Assembly (NCBI RefSeq): GCF_037893015.1
Contig: NC_133658.1
Span: 881,744,893-881,808,892 of the forward strand
DNA from: Macrotis lagotis
Taxonomy: Eukaryota > Chordata > Mammalia > Peramelemorphia > Peramelidae
Length of the DNA: 64,000 nt
Reading direction: 5' to 3'
A model generated the notes under the pieces. That model saw only the letters and a list, made by a program, of their open reading frames with translations. It ran no database searches and was not told the DNA's origin. A program made the translations under genes and the position numbers. The stretch's first letter is position 1. The number at the start of each line of letters is the position of its first letter. This document shows, piece after piece, positions 22,179 to 34,009 of the stretch.

Positions 22179-25100
22179 CTTTCTGGCTCTCAGTAGCACC
22201 TTAGTGCAATGAAGGAGACAATAATAAAACCAAGACTTTCAAAACCCCCTCTCTTCCTTTTACTTCCCAAAAGGGACTTGTGTATGACAGTTATCCACAT
22301 TTTTGTCTAACCCATCACTTCTATGAAGAAAAGGACTGGATCCTCTTTCTTTCTATCACCTCCATCACTATCGAGAAGAATTTATTTATTCATGTGTTTA
22401 CCCTAACAAACCAGCTCAGTTACTCCCACTCCCCCATATGATCATTTATTTCTGCAACATTTACTCTAATCTCTCTCTATTAATCCCATCTTTTAGAGAA
22501 TTTTTAAAAAATCCTTCTTCAACAAGTTTCCTCTCAACACATACACACATACACACCTCCCTTTTTTTCTATTAACTCAATAACCATCCTGATACTTTAC
22601 AGTGGAAGGGAAAGAGTTCTGAAATTTTCTTCCCCTGCAATGGAGGAAGAATCAAAAGATCTCAGATCAAATGTCCCAGATCCATTTACTTATTACCAGT
22701 GTGACCCAGAACAATAACCTTCCAGAACCCCAATTTCCTTAACAACAAACTTAGGAGCCTGGAGTAGCTGATCTCTGAGGTCCCTTCCAACTCTTTCTAT
22801 GATCTATGATTCTGTACTGAGTTAGAGAATGAGTTCCCTGAGAATAGAGATTGTCTCTATCCACCAATGCTTCCCAAATCCAATCTTTGAGTTCTGTCTT
22901 TCCATAGTCAGGGTTTTACATACCTAGGACCTGGTTAGCAATAGATCTCAGCTACAGAACTAGGGTACCATATCTGGGTTGGAACCTTTCCGGTCCAAGT
23001 AAGGAACTACCTATCTCAAGCTCTCTGGTTCCAAGACAAGCCTGTGGCAACTATTTGTGCCCTGAAGATAGGAGACACAGCTCTCGGTCCATGAACCTTC
23101 TTTCCTTCTCTTCCCTCTCCCCAACTCCACCTAGCCCCTGTTCTGAGCTGGACCCAATCCTTCCTCTATCTGTCCTATGAGACAAATAGATAACTACTCA
23201 GATTTCAGGGATAGAATAGAACTGGTGCCTGATCTCCTGTCCTTGGGGGCTCAAGTCCCTATTGCTTTTGCCCTGTCTCCTATCTCCATCCATTTGCTAC
23301 CTAGGGCTCAAACCCTAACATCAAGTGGGAAGGAATCTCAGAAAGCATCTAGTCTAAGCTTCACTGCCCTTGACAACATTCTTGCTAAGGAATCACCTAA
23401 CTTCTTCTTAGAGATGAGACACTGTCACCCTCTTGGAAAACTCTGGTTGTGGGGACCTTTTCCCTTCACATTAAACCTCTGCATTTTCTCCTCACTATTC
23501 TATATTCTACTTGGTCCCAGAAGTGAGGACAGGTCTGTTCCTCTTCCTTCCTCTTCTGAACCACCCATTCAATTCTTCGAGACAACTTTGAGACAATCCT
23601 AGCTAGACAATAGTCTTGCCCCATGCTAAGCCTTCCCTTCTGTGCTCCAGGTTAAATGGAGCAATTCCTTCCAAGGAGGTGGTCATATGGTAGGCAGACC
23701 TCCTCCAAATCAAGTTAGGACATTTCTTTCCTATTCACCTTATGCTTTCCAATTATTGATTTATGTTTTACCCATCATTACCAGTCATGGACTGTAAGCT
23801 CCATGAAGGACCAGGAGGATTACCTCTTCCTAAGTTTCCCAGTCCCACAGCTTGCCTCTTTCCTAGGTCTCAGCCCAAGGTAGTGCCAGACAGGTCTTCT
23901 CCAACCTCCCCAAGAAGGGAAAAAACCACCACCCCACCCCCAATCCCTTCAGCTAATTAAGTCCCTTTGTCTAAGCCCAAGTTTGCCCTGAATCTCCATG
24001 GATTCCTTGTCACCTCACTCCAGCCTGTGTCACCATTCTGCGGCACTGCCACCGTCCCACTCTTATATTCTGCCAGGACATCCTCATGCTCCGATAGCAG
24101 CTTCACACACAGCTCGTAGAGGCAGCTGGCATCACTCCTACCCGAGTACCTGCAGAGGAGCAGTCTCAGTCTCACCCCTTTTCACCTTCCCTAGCACCCT
24201 CCCACCCTCACTTACTCCCACTATGTCCCCCTCCAAAAAAGAAGGGTGAGTGATATATTTTACACTTTCAAACCTCTCAACCCCCCTTCCATCATCTCTC
24301 CCACCCCCCCACCCCGCAAAAGATACCAACAAGTCACTCCAGTTCTTGTAAAGGAGACGAGGCATTCTATACCCTAGCCCACACTGCAGCCTCATCCCTC
24401 CTTCCCAGTCAACTCCAGATGTTTCCTAACTGGAAGAGCCCAAAGCTCTCCACCCTACCTCTGTGGTTCCTCATCTCTACCCTAATGGTTTGTCTCTCAC
24501 CAGTCCTTCACCACAATGGCGGGCTGAGTGGTGTCCAACATTTCCTCCCAGTACCCCTCTGCCCGCAGATCAATAACTTGGGCCTTGCGGCACCACCTGA
24601 GGGGAAAAAGGGGTTAAAAGAAGAGAAATCTACCCCTGCCCTTCTCTCTTATCCCCCACCCAGAGCCCATCCTATTCCCTTACTCGTAAGAAGTGACGAA
24701 GTATTTCTTGACATTCTCATCTTCTGGAAAATCATATCCACAGTCCCCAGGAACTTCTTCCACCTTCCAGCCATCTCCACCATGCTCCATCTCCCCCCAG
24801 GCCTCAAACTCATCTGTAGAGAGGCAAAAGCAGAGCTTGTTGTTGCAGACACAGAACACTTAATTTCTCTTCTACAAATCAACTAGGCCCAAGACTGGAT
24901 AGTATGGAGAGGAAAACAGGTGTGACTTTGGCTTGGGATTAAGGGAAACATTTTAAATAAAACAAGAAGTATATCAAATCTGGCCTCAGACACAAGCTGT
25001 GTGACCTTGGGCAATTCACTTAATCCTTATTGCCTCAAAAAACCCAAGAAGTGTAAACTGGGGTTGGCTGCTTCAGAATCCAGGCTTGACCTAGACCTCA

Positions 25101-28100
25101 TCTTGTGGTTGGAGCAAGGAGAGGGTCATTTTAGCCACTGGGTACCTCCATTCCATGCCTCCTTGTTCTCCTAAGTCCAGTGAACTAAGAAGGGACAGTG
25201 ACTGTCTCACAGTGTACTTTAAGTCACAAAGTACCATGCCTTATTTTTTCCTAGCCCCTATTAATCAACCAAACAATTATTTATTAAGCGGTACGTGCCA
25301 GGGTACTAGGGATTCAAAGCAGAAGTGAAACAACCCTTGCTTTCAATCATTTTAGTCCTTATCCCATAATCACAAAGGGGTCATTGTCCTGAACACACTG
25401 AGGTCTCCCCCAACCTCCCTCACAGAATTTCAAAGATGCAGGGACTGATCCCTAAAAAAAAAAAAGGAGGAAAAAGTCCTTCTAATAGCTAAATTAAGTA
25501 AACATTCAGCCTTTGCTTGAAATGATACATCTTCCTTCTAAGGAGGAAGAGCCCATTCTCTCCAGAAGCAGTCCATTCTACTTCTGAACAGTCCTCATTA
25601 TTCAGAAATTTGTCTTTACGTTGAGAGAACAAACTAACTAACTCCTTCTTGGAGAAGCCGATAGGAAGGGGCTAGGGAGTCACAAGAGATTTGAATCTAC
25701 CCTTTTAGGACATCTTTCTCCAGTGACTGCTCAGACCCTCATTCCCAGAAGGGATCAGATGGATCAGTTATGGAAGGGGTAGTTATAAAATTGAATGACT
25801 AAGCTGGGAACCCCAAAAGATCATAATAACCCAGGCAGCTAAGTGGCACAGTGGGTAGAGGATCAGCCCTGGAATCAGGAGGACCTGAATTCAAATTCAG
25901 CCTCAGACACTTTTATTAATTGCCTAGCTATGTGACCTTGGGCAAGTCACTTAATTCTGTTGCTTTGGAAAAAGACAACAGAAAGTAGCATAGTTCCCCT
26001 TAGAATCCAGATTTAGAGGAAGAAAAGACTCTAAAGAGTATATGGTCCAATCACACAATTTTACAATTGAGAAAACTGAGGCTAGAGTAGTGAAATGACT
26101 AGTCCAGAGTCACATAAACAGTAAAAAGTAGGGTCTGGATACAAACTCAGGTCCTTGATACCCTACATCCTCTATCTCCATGTTGGGCTGAATCCATCAA
26201 GATAAAATTTAGTACAAATGGATGTAAAGTCTTGTTATTGTATTATGAAAAAAAAGCTACAGGACTAGACCAGTAGTGTCAAAATCAGACAGAAGCAGGT
26301 GATTCATGAGGATCCCCGTGGACCACATATTGACTTAGAAAACCACATATTAACATTATCTATGTTTTATTGTATTTTTAAATTAATTCTGTTGAATATT
26401 TCTCAATTACAATTTAATCTGGTTCATTGTCTTTAGGAGGGTTGTTTGATGTCTCTGGGTTATATAACAATACCTGTGAGGTGGAGGGGGGTGGGATCTG
26501 GGGCTCTAAGTGGATCACAGTTCAGTCAGTAGTCCAAAAAAGGGAATGGTATCTTGGGATACATTAACAAATGAAACAATCCTGATCAGTCCCTATCCAA
26601 GGTCCTGAATTCAGTTCTGAGCGCCATATTTTGGACAGGTCATGGATAAGCTGAGGAGAGTCCAGAGAAAGGCAGTTAAGATGGTAGAGAGCCTCAATTC
26701 CATGACATAGAAAGATAATTTAAAGGAATTAGAGCTGTTTGATCTGGAGAGGCTATTTGGGTCAGGGGGTGGATGTGGCATGAGATAGGGTGGCAGAATC
26801 TCTATTTTTAGGTATTTTAGGGGCTGGCTCAGGAAAGAGGGTTTAGTCTCCCCAACTTCACAGAGGACAAAGGCAATAATCAGAAGATGTAGAGAGGAAA
26901 GTTTTGGTTTGATGTAAGGAGCTTCCAACCTTTTGGTTACTTTAGATACTTAGATTTAGGGGAGAAGGTAGGATTAGAACCAAGAATTCCAGCCTAGTCA
27001 ACTGCAAGCTGACTGGCCAGTTGTCAAGGTACACTGAAAAAGTACTACTTGAATACAAGTTGGACTGGATGCCCTCCAGGGTTCCTTCCTACCCCAGGTA
27101 GGGTCACCCCTAAATAAGGCAATGATGTCACAGATACAGACCCTAAAGTGAGTTGACTTCTATTAAGGTTATTTAAGGGTGATCCTATCCGGAAGGGGTA
27201 GATGGATGAGGTGACTTGCAAGTCTGCATAGTCTATGACCTATCCCCAAATTCAATCACTTCCATGGTCAATGACACAAGGGCTTTATTACTAATCAATC
27301 AGAGGTCCTTTTACTTGCCTCAGCTGCCAGGTGGGGGAAGGATGGTGTTGGTATTGGTGTCTATGAATTCAAATCTAGATTTCTGACTTCCCTCCCCTAT
27401 CTCTTTTCTCTTTCCCCTCATTTTTTACTTCCCCTTCCCTCTCGATTTCCTTTTCTTTTTACCTTGCTTTTTATTCCCCACTTCCCTTTTATCCCCCCTT
27501 GTCAATTCCTTTTTCTTCCTTTCCTCTTTTTCCTTTCCCTTCCTTTCACTCCACTCTCCTCCCTTCCCTCTCCTTTCCCTCTCTTCTATTATCTCTCCCT
27601 CCTCTCCTCTCTCCCACATCCTTTCCTTTCCCTTTCTTCTCTCTCTCTCTCTTCTTCTTCTTCTTCTTCTTCTTCTTCTTCTTCTTCTTCTTCTTCTTCT
27701 TCTTCTTCTCCTCTTTCCCCATCCCCTCCCTGACCTCTCCCTCCTTTCACTTTCCCTACCTTCTCAGTCAATTTCCTTTACCTTCTCCAAAAACATTCTT
27801 GAGCAGATTTCTCTTCCACTTGCTGAGAAAATAGAAGACTTGCCAGTTGTCCCGATCCTCCTCACTCTGCTCCTCCCCTGCCAACCCCTCTTGCTGGCAC
27901 TTGAGGAGCCAGATTGAAGCAGTATCCACCAGGGCTTTCCACTGCAGGCACACCAGGCGGCAGATGAGCACCAGTTCAGTGGCAGGCACAGAGGACAGAA
28001 TTTGAATCAGAACAGGTTCAGGCAGGTCTTCCATTCCTGTTTCTGGCTGGTCCAGGCTCTCTGGGGACAGAATGGGTAGAAAATGGAACAGAATTTGCAT

Positions 28101-31100
28101 CAGTCTTGGGATCATGGCTTCTCTTCTTCAAGCTTCCCCACTGGAAACAACAACTAAAATTATCAGCCCCCACTTAACTTTGAGAGACAACAAAGTTTAT
28201 AACAGAAAGAGATCTGCATCTGGAGTAAAAGAACTTGATTTCAAATTACACCTCTGATATGACCTTGGACAAGTCACTTAATCTTCCTTGGCCAGTTTCC
28301 TCTTCTGTCCCATGAGGGGATTATGTAGGACTGATTGGTTTCTGGGGTCTCTTCCAGCTCTAAGTGTGGGATCATAGCATCCTCAATTCCACAAACAATG
28401 CTCTGGAAATACTAGGAATTTAGATGATGATGATGATTTAAATTGAAAAAGCACATGCCAAGGACTAGGACAGAGAAAATACAGTGTGTTAGCTAACCCA
28501 AACCCTGGGTTCTTGGACTCTGAGATAGCAGTACACATTTCTCTAGTGCTTGGAGTGTTTTGTAAAGTACTTTCCCCAGAATGTCCCTGAGACAAGGCAA
28601 AGACTGTTAATCCCATTTCACAGATGAGGAAATTGAGGCTCCAGTGACTTCAAGGGATAGTCTTGGGTCCCTAAGATACCATGATCCTTGGATCTCTAGA
28701 GTTGGAAGAGACCTCAGAGGTTATCTAGTCTATCCAATACTCTCATTTTGTATAAGACCCAGGAAGGATTAGATATGTCCTTCCAGTCATACACTAGTAA
28801 TAAACAAAAGAGGTGGGATTTGAATCCAGGTCAACTGATATCCTTTGGATCTCCACTAGGTTTTCTATGGAAGTATCATAGGACATTCAGTCTAGAAACA
28901 AAAGGAAGATCAACTAATACACCTTCCTCCTTTTATAGTCAGAAAATTGAGTAGCAGAGAGGAGAGAATGAAATGCAAGGTCACACAGGTAGAAGACATC
29001 AGAGTCAGGATTTGAACTCAGGTCCCATTACTTTCAGGAAATTGAAACTATTTCAAGGTCCAGTTTAAATACCACCTCTTCCAGAAAAACCACCCCTACC
29101 CTGACACATAAAGAGCTTTATAAATCCTCCTCCCCACATACGTCCCATCTATTCCCTTCTTTCCCATATACTGAATTATGCTAGAATTATTGATCAGCCA
29201 ATCAATGAGCATTTATCAAGCACCTCCCAGCCAGGTTCTGTGCAAAGCACTGAAGCTCCAGATACAAAGAATGGTACAATCCCTGCTTTTGGAACACTTG
29301 CATTCTGCCCCTGTGCTACCTCATCTCCCTGTATACTCAAGGACAGAAGTCTGGTCTGACTCATCCCTAGGAGTGTTTTGCCAAAGGTCTGACACATAAT
29401 TGGCATTGGATAAGTATTGATTTGAAATGGAATTATATGCCTCTGAGGCACTAAATGCCAGCTGGGCAGTGCAATGGATAGAGCACCATCCCTGGAGTCA
29501 GGAGTAACTAAGTTCAAATTTGGCCTCAGACACTTGACTCAGACTTAGCAGCTGTGTGATCTTGGGCAAGTCACTTAACCCTGATTGTCTCACATCCAGG
29601 GCCATCTCCAGTCATCCTGATTCATATCTAGTCACTGGGACCCAGATGGTTCCAGAAAAAAGAATGAGGCTGGTGACTTAGCACACCAACCCTTCACTCT
29701 ACTCTAATTTACATGCTTGTCATGGCATCATGTCCCTGATACCATGCTCTTCTTTGAGAACAAAGGACAAACATCTATCAAACACATGGAGCCCAGCTTC
29801 CCCTACCCCTTTAGAGGTGGGATGGAGATAAGAATTTTCCTACCATTTTACAGAAAGGGAATCTGAGAGAATAATGGAAAGATTTGGACAAAATGATGCA
29901 GTGAAGCAATGAAAAGGAGAAAAGCAGACAATTAGCAATAGAGAGGAAAGGAAAATGAAGGTGTAATTGCAGCGACCAATCTTGAACTCTGCAAGAGAGG
30001 AAAGGAAATGCATCTTCATTCAAGATGAATGTAAATACTATCAGATTTGGTCACTGCAGCACTGTCTTTCTTCTTCACAAAGGTAGGGGTGGGGAGGGAG
30101 TCCAAATATGTTTTTTTATATAAATAGAAGAGGAACTAAATGTTATGTGATTATGATAGCCAAGTTTGAGCACCTTCCTGACTTCTATACAGAGGTGGGG
30201 TTCTGTGGGTGTGAAATACAGCCTACAGTCATAAGGGAGAATGATTAATATGTTAGTTTTGCTGTGTTACTTTTCTCTATTCTTTTCTTTTGATCCTTTT
30301 CTATAAAAGATAATTCTGAGAGAAGTGGGGAGGGGGTATCTTGGGAAATGAATGCAATGTAAAAACAAAAAGGATCCAGTTTAAAAAATTAAAGGAAAAA
30401 CATAGACACAGTTTTTTAAAAGAAGAAATAAAGAGAACCTGAGGTCCAGAATGTTTGGTGACTTTCCCTGGATCACCAAGATTATAAAACTCTACCCTGT
30501 AGATGAGGACATTCTCTTGGGACCAGAACCTAGGTGTTCTAACCACTTCTTTGTCTTCAGGGTCCAGCTCAGGTCCTGGCTGGACACTTGATGCTCTCAG
30601 GAAGGCACACCCTGCTCCAGTCAGCTCTCTTGGCCCCTGGCTCTGTGCTTTGAACCCAGGATCTGGTTACCTCCTTACCCCCCTATCTCTTCCACACACA
30701 ACTACCTATATTGTTGCTGGTTGGAAAGTTATCTGGCTTCTGGAAACTGCCACAGGAGCTGACTCACTCACCTAGATTTAGCCCCTGAGACCAGGGAATT
30801 AGTGGACCCTGGGAACAACAGGTCCTTCATTCTGGGGCCATGCAGAGGGTACAGTGGAGAGACAGTATGGCACCATAGAAAGAATGCTGGCTTTGGCATC
30901 AGGAAACCTGAGGTCAATCTCCAGTTCTTCTATTCATACTATCTTTGGAATCCTGGGTAAGTCACTTCATGTCTCTGAAACTCAGTTTCCTTATCTGTAA
31001 AATGAGGGTGTTGGACTATATGAGGTTAATTCTATGAGTCAAGTATAGGCAAAGCTGTTAGAGGGTAGGGGTATTTAAATTTTTAAATCTGATTTAAGCA

Positions 31101-32232
31101 GGATGGTAATTAAGGGCTCTCAGGCACACAGGTTCAAATACATCTGGACGAGATTCCCTCAATCAATCAAGAAGGATTGATTAAAGGCTTGCAGTGAGCC
31201 AGGAATTGTGCTGGAGATAAAACGATAAGTGAAACCCCTGGCCTCAAAGAGTTTGGGCATGGGTGGGAAATGAGCAGAATTGAAAATCCATCTTGAGACA
31301 GTCTCCCCTGGTCTCCAACTCTAGTCTTAGCCTTCCCCATCAAGTCTAAAAGTCCAGCTAGAGATGCCCCCCTCCATCTTCCCAATGTACACACTGACTC
31401 AGCAAATGGCCTCTCCACCTATGGAAGGAAGAACATAGCTTTATGTTCTCAGACTCATTGTTCTACCTCTCTGCACACCCTCTTGGTCGACCCCCTACCG
31501 TGGATAGTACTTGATGGGTTCCTCTTTCTCCAGTGACCTTAACAACCTGGCCCTTGCTGCCTCACTGACCAGCCTGCCACCACTGAGAGATGATAGTGCC
31601 ATTAAGGTAAAGAGGAGAGCAAGATGGTTTTCAGATAGTGAGAAGCGGAGGGAGGGGAAGGAGGGGCAGAAAAGGAAAAGGAAGGGAAGACAGGCTTGGA
31701 GGGCAGGGGAAGGCAAGGGAAGAGGAGAGGTATCATTGGCTGAGATGCCATAGGGAAAGAGATTATGGGTGAAAGGCTGAGCTAAGGGGATACTGAACCA
31801 AACTGCAAATTAAACATTGTGCTTTTCTCCTTCACACACCTGACTCAGCTTCTCCCCCAAGTCCACCCCTCCTCCCCAAACTAAAACAGCCGCACCAGCC
31901 TAGAGTTCTATGTCAGACCCCACTGACACAGGCTTCTCTGGAGAGACCTAGAAGAAGTAGATGGAAGAGCCTAAAAGAAAAATTCCGTGTCCCGCGCTGA
32001 AGGAGAAACTGAGGCCAGGAGGAGGTGGATCTCATACAAACCGTCAATAGCGCTAAGCCCCTCTTCAGCAAGCTACCTTCACCCACTTTTGCTGCCCTTT
32101 GTCGCCTTCTCCTGTGCCTCACCCCCCCTTCCTCACCACCCACCCCGTGGCGGGGGATGACTGGCGCCCCCACGCTGGCGACTTGTCTGGTCGCCTGGGT
32201 CCCCCTCTACCTGGATCACCGTCTCCTTCCAT
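21969..32232 (-). CDS. FBXO2: FBXO2 (Fbs1), F-box protein binding high-mannose N-glycans
   Basis: Substrate receptor of an SCF (SKP1-CUL1-F-box) ubiquitin ligase. The family recognises the chitobiose core of N-glycans on ER proteins exported for degradation, mainly in neurons. Minus-strand coding exons: 32211-32232, 27782-28060, 24684-24813, 24501-24596, 24014-24149, 21969-22103; all junctions are GT/AG and sum to 798 bp (265 aa plus stop). The start reads MEGDGDP-ESLDQPETG, matching human MDGDGDPES, which fixes tiny exon 1. The F-box is at about 19-66 (LPEPVLIQILSSVP, CRLVCLQWKALVD, WLLKCQQEGL). The FBA sugar-binding domain is at about 85-265 with WCRKAQVIDLRAEGYWEE, PAIVVKDWYSGRSD and DTVYWKGWFGVRVTNSS; the Trp-Lys of YWK (about 248-249) belongs to the glycan site. 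The protein is about 30 residues shorter than human because the acidic N-terminal run is nearly absent. Lies head to head with FBXO6. Confidence 0.93.
22126..22178 (+). repeat. (CA)n microsatellite in FBXO2 intron 5
   Basis: About 25 CA units just upstream (in gene direction) of the last FBXO2 exon. Arm B carries (GT)n at 60,689-60,738. Confidence 0.95.
22620..22830 (+). mobile_element. MIR-like SINE in FBXO2 intron 5
   Basis: 'attaccagtgtgacccagaa', 'ccccaatttccttaac' and the tail 'aggtcccttccaactctttc' then 'tatgattctgt'. It shows the intact MIR tail from which the minisatellite unit seems to derive. Confidence 0.6.
24975..25050 (+). mobile_element. Short SINE fragment in FBXO2 intron 2
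   Basis: A 3' half-copy: 'tctggcctcagacacaagct', 'cttgggcaattcacttaatc', 'attgcctcaaaaaa'. Flanks 'acaagaagt' and 'ccaagaagt' suggest insertion as a truncated copy. Confidence 0.6.
25832..25975 (+). mobile_element. tRNA-derived SINE in FBXO2 intron 2
   Basis: 'aggcagctaagtggcacagt ... caagtcacttaattctgttg' with an A-rich end. Mirrored in arm B at 56,881-57,024 at the same relative place. Confidence 0.85.
26430..27110 (+). mobile_element. CR1/L3-type LINE fragment in FBXO2 intron 2
   Basis: 'gttctgagcgccatattttg', 'ggagagtccagagaaaggca', 'gaggtgtaagga'-type wording, and 'tggactggatgccctccagg' match the CR1-family reverse-transcriptase end. Decayed, no open frame. Confidence 0.5.
27420..27780 (+). 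repeat. Pyrimidine-rich tract with (TTC)n core
   Basis: About 360 bp of nearly pure C/T on the plus strand, with an uninterrupted TTC run at about 27,650-27,709. It lies in FBXO2 intron 2, ending right at the splice donor of the F-box exon (27,782), so the FBXO2 transcript would contain a long purine (GAA) tract there. The inverted duplication breaks off in this run. Confidence 0.95.
28176..28382 (+). mobile_element. MIR-like SINE in FBXO2 intron 1
   Basis: 'gagatctgcatctggagtaa', 'atatgaccttggacaagtca' and the tail 'ggtctcttccagctctaagt' then 'gggatcatag'. Confidence 0.6.
28530..29180. other. FBXO2 intron 1: MIR- and L2-like debris
   Basis: Antisense MIR-like wording at 28,530-28,680 ('tttcacagatgaggaaattg') and 28,690-29,030, then an L2-like end at 29,040-29,180 ('taaataccacctcttccag'). 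No exon seen. Confidence 0.4.
29455..29785 (+). mobile_element. Long two-part marsupial SINE, near complete
   Basis: Head 'cagctgggcagtgcaatgga', middle 'caagtcacttaaccctgatt', second module 'agggccatctccagtcatcc', 'cactgggacccagatggttc', 'cttgtcatggcatcatgtcc', end 'tctttgagaacaaaggacaa'. About 330 bp. This plus-strand copy shows the full order of the family. Confidence 0.75.
30868..31050 (+). mobile_element. MIR-like SINE in FBXO2 intron 1
   Basis: 'aagaatgctggctttggcat', 'gtaagtcacttcatgtctct' and 'tcagtttccttatctgtaaa', tail 'gttggactatatgagg'. Confidence 0.6.
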
Positions 32233-32765
32233 GTCTTCCAGGGGCCGGGGACGCTGCTCTCAGGGGAGGAGGGGGGGACGGTCCAGATGCTCCTCTCCTG
32301 CGGGTCCCTGGCAGCCAGCTGCTCCGCCCTCCTCGGCCAGGCCCAGGCTCTCCCGGCTCCGCTGCGCTCGCTGCTCTCCGGCGCCGATGCGGCCAGGCGA
32401 GGCTGGCCAGCTCCTCTTAAAGGGAGCCGCTCCCCCGCCCTGGCCCGCCCAACTCCTCCCCTGCCCTTGGCTCCTGGCCCAGTTCGGCTCCGCTGGGAAC
32501 CGAGGGGCGATCCCGGCCCCTCCTCCGGCTCCATGGCCAGCTCCTTGGCCCTGTAATACTTAGAGGGCACCCAAGAAGCTGGGAGTCCGCCGAGCGCCAA
32601 GGATGGGGAGGGGGGAAAGAGGCCTAGGATGGGAGTCCGCTTCTGCTGAACTCCAGCAAGAGCCCCTGGCCTGCGGGGGGGGGGGGGGGGGGGGTCAGCG
32701 GGGGCGGGGCCGCGGAGGGAGGAAGGGGGGGGGCTGCTTCTGGAACAAAGTGGAGAGGGCAGTGC
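32085..32765 (-). promoter_or_regulatory. FBXO2: CpG island and presumed FBXO2 promoter
   Basis: GC-rich, CpG-dense block that covers the FBXO2 start codon (32,230-32,232, minus) and the sequence upstream. It contains GC-box-like motifs ('gggggcggggccgcgg' near 32,700) and a 20-G run (32,675-32,694). No TATA box is evident. The exact start site is unknown. Confidence 0.75.
32675..32694 (+). repeat. Poly-G run, 20 G
   Basis: An unbroken G run followed by more G tracts (to about 32,731) on the strand opposite to FBXO2 transcription. A strong G-quadruplex candidate at the edge of the CpG island, and a frequent site of sequencing error. Confidence 0.9.
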
Positions 32766-33261
32766 CAAGGGATGGGGGAAGGATAGTGGGGTCACCACCC
32801 TCCCCAAGCTCTGCCATTCTAAGGTCCTTCCCGGCTCTGCCTTCTGTTCTGAGGCTCCTCCAGCTCTGTAAGGTCACCTTCACCTCCAAATATGTCTCCA
32901 TTTGGGTTAGGACTGGAGGCAGAAGCTGGAGAGTTAAAGCAGCAACTTAAAAAGCAAAATTTTCGCAGGATTCTTCCCCCTGGAGGGTGATGATGGTATC
33001 TAGCTCCTGAAGACACTTCGGATAATTGCATTTTCCAGAGTTGCTCAGTGAGCTCAAGGGAAGCCCAAGTGGATGGGGAGGGGGGTCTGACAGGGAAGGA
33101 GGAGGTCTGAATACCAATCCTAGCTCTGCCAGGCACCGTTGGTGGGTGACTTCAGGCAAGCCACTTCTAGATTCCAGACCCTAGTTTCCTCCTCTTTCAA
33201 ATAAAGGATTTATACTGGAAGATCTAATCTGAGGTTCCTTGTAATTCCTGTATTTTATGTT

Positions 33262-33265
<4 letters not shown>

Positions 33266-33306
<41 letters not shown>
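33266..33306 (+). repeat. (CA)n microsatellite
   Basis: About 20 CA units. Confidence 0.95.
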
Positions 33307-33312
<6 letters not shown>

Positions 33313-33329
33313 CCTGACAAGCTATTTTC

Positions 33330-33840
33330 TAAGAATCTTCCCTTATCTAAGTCTAAGAATCAGTATTCTAGACTCTCATTCAATTCTGACATTCCAGATT
33401 CTAAAGTCTCTTCCAGCTTTGTCATTTCAGGTTCTAAGGAATCCTCCCAGCACCACCACGCTTTGTTCTGAGGCATGGGTGTATGGTCACAATATTGCTG
33501 AGTGCAGGTTGAACCAGATTAAAATGAAATTGAGAAATGTTTAACCAAAAAAAACCCCATTAAACACAGATAACATTACATTTTAAAATTAAGTCAATAT
33601 GCCTCACACCAGATACTTATGTACTGGTTTCCATTTCTATTTGAGATTGACACCATAGTTCTAAGGAGTCCCCCAAGTCTGACAGTCTATGTTAAGGGCC
33701 CTCAGAACTCAGTCTAGGGTCAAAGTTGTCATCCCACACACATCCACTCCAGTTCTGACATTCTATGTTCTAAGGAACCCTTCTAAACTCTGACATTCTA
33801 TGATCTAAGGCTCCCTGAGCTCAGAAAGCTCATGTTTTAA
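33330..33840 (+). repeat. SINE-tail minisatellite blocks between the two promoters
   Basis: Units such as 'ttctgacattccagattcta', 'tctgacagtctatgttaagg' and 'ttctgacattctatgttcta' at about 30-35 bp, in two groups (33,330-33,480 and 33,655-33,840) split by unassigned sequence. Confidence 0.6.
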
Positions 33841-33870
33841 GGTGCCACCCATCCAGAGGCTCAGGCACAG

Positions 33871-33871
<1 letters not shown>

Positions 33872-33963
<92 letters not shown>
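33872..33963 (+). repeat. (TC)n microsatellite, about 45 units
   Basis: An almost pure TC run of about 92 bp. A shorter sister run lies in unit 2 at 35,284-35,316. Confidence 0.95.
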
Positions 33964-33968
<5 letters not shown>

Positions 33969-34009
33969 CTTCCATATCCATATCTTTGGCTCTGGATATG
34001 TAGGATGTT

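Larger units (their letters stand above)
18880..27712. repeat. Arm A of a long near-identical inverted repeat
   Basis: This whole stretch recurs in reverse complement at 55,146-64,000. It includes FBXO2 exons 3-6, the FBXO2 3' UTR, one long SINE, one short SINE, CR1-like pieces, the (CA)n, (CATT)n and (TTC)n tracts, and unique sequence. Differences are scattered single bases (for example 24,116 against 58,737, a silent Tyr codon change) and small length changes in runs. The left edge is set by the window end of arm B, so the true repeat may extend further. Confidence 0.95.

Noticed and set aside
27464-27834. Ser/Phe/Leu-rich or Glu-rich open frames
   Set aside because: Pure translation of the TTC/GAA microsatellite.
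32133-32807. A 224-codon minus-strand open frame over the FBXO2 CpG island
   Set aside because: It is in the wrong frame for FBXO2. The true start is the short MEGDGDP frame, which matches human and splices in phase. GC-rich DNA has few stops by chance.
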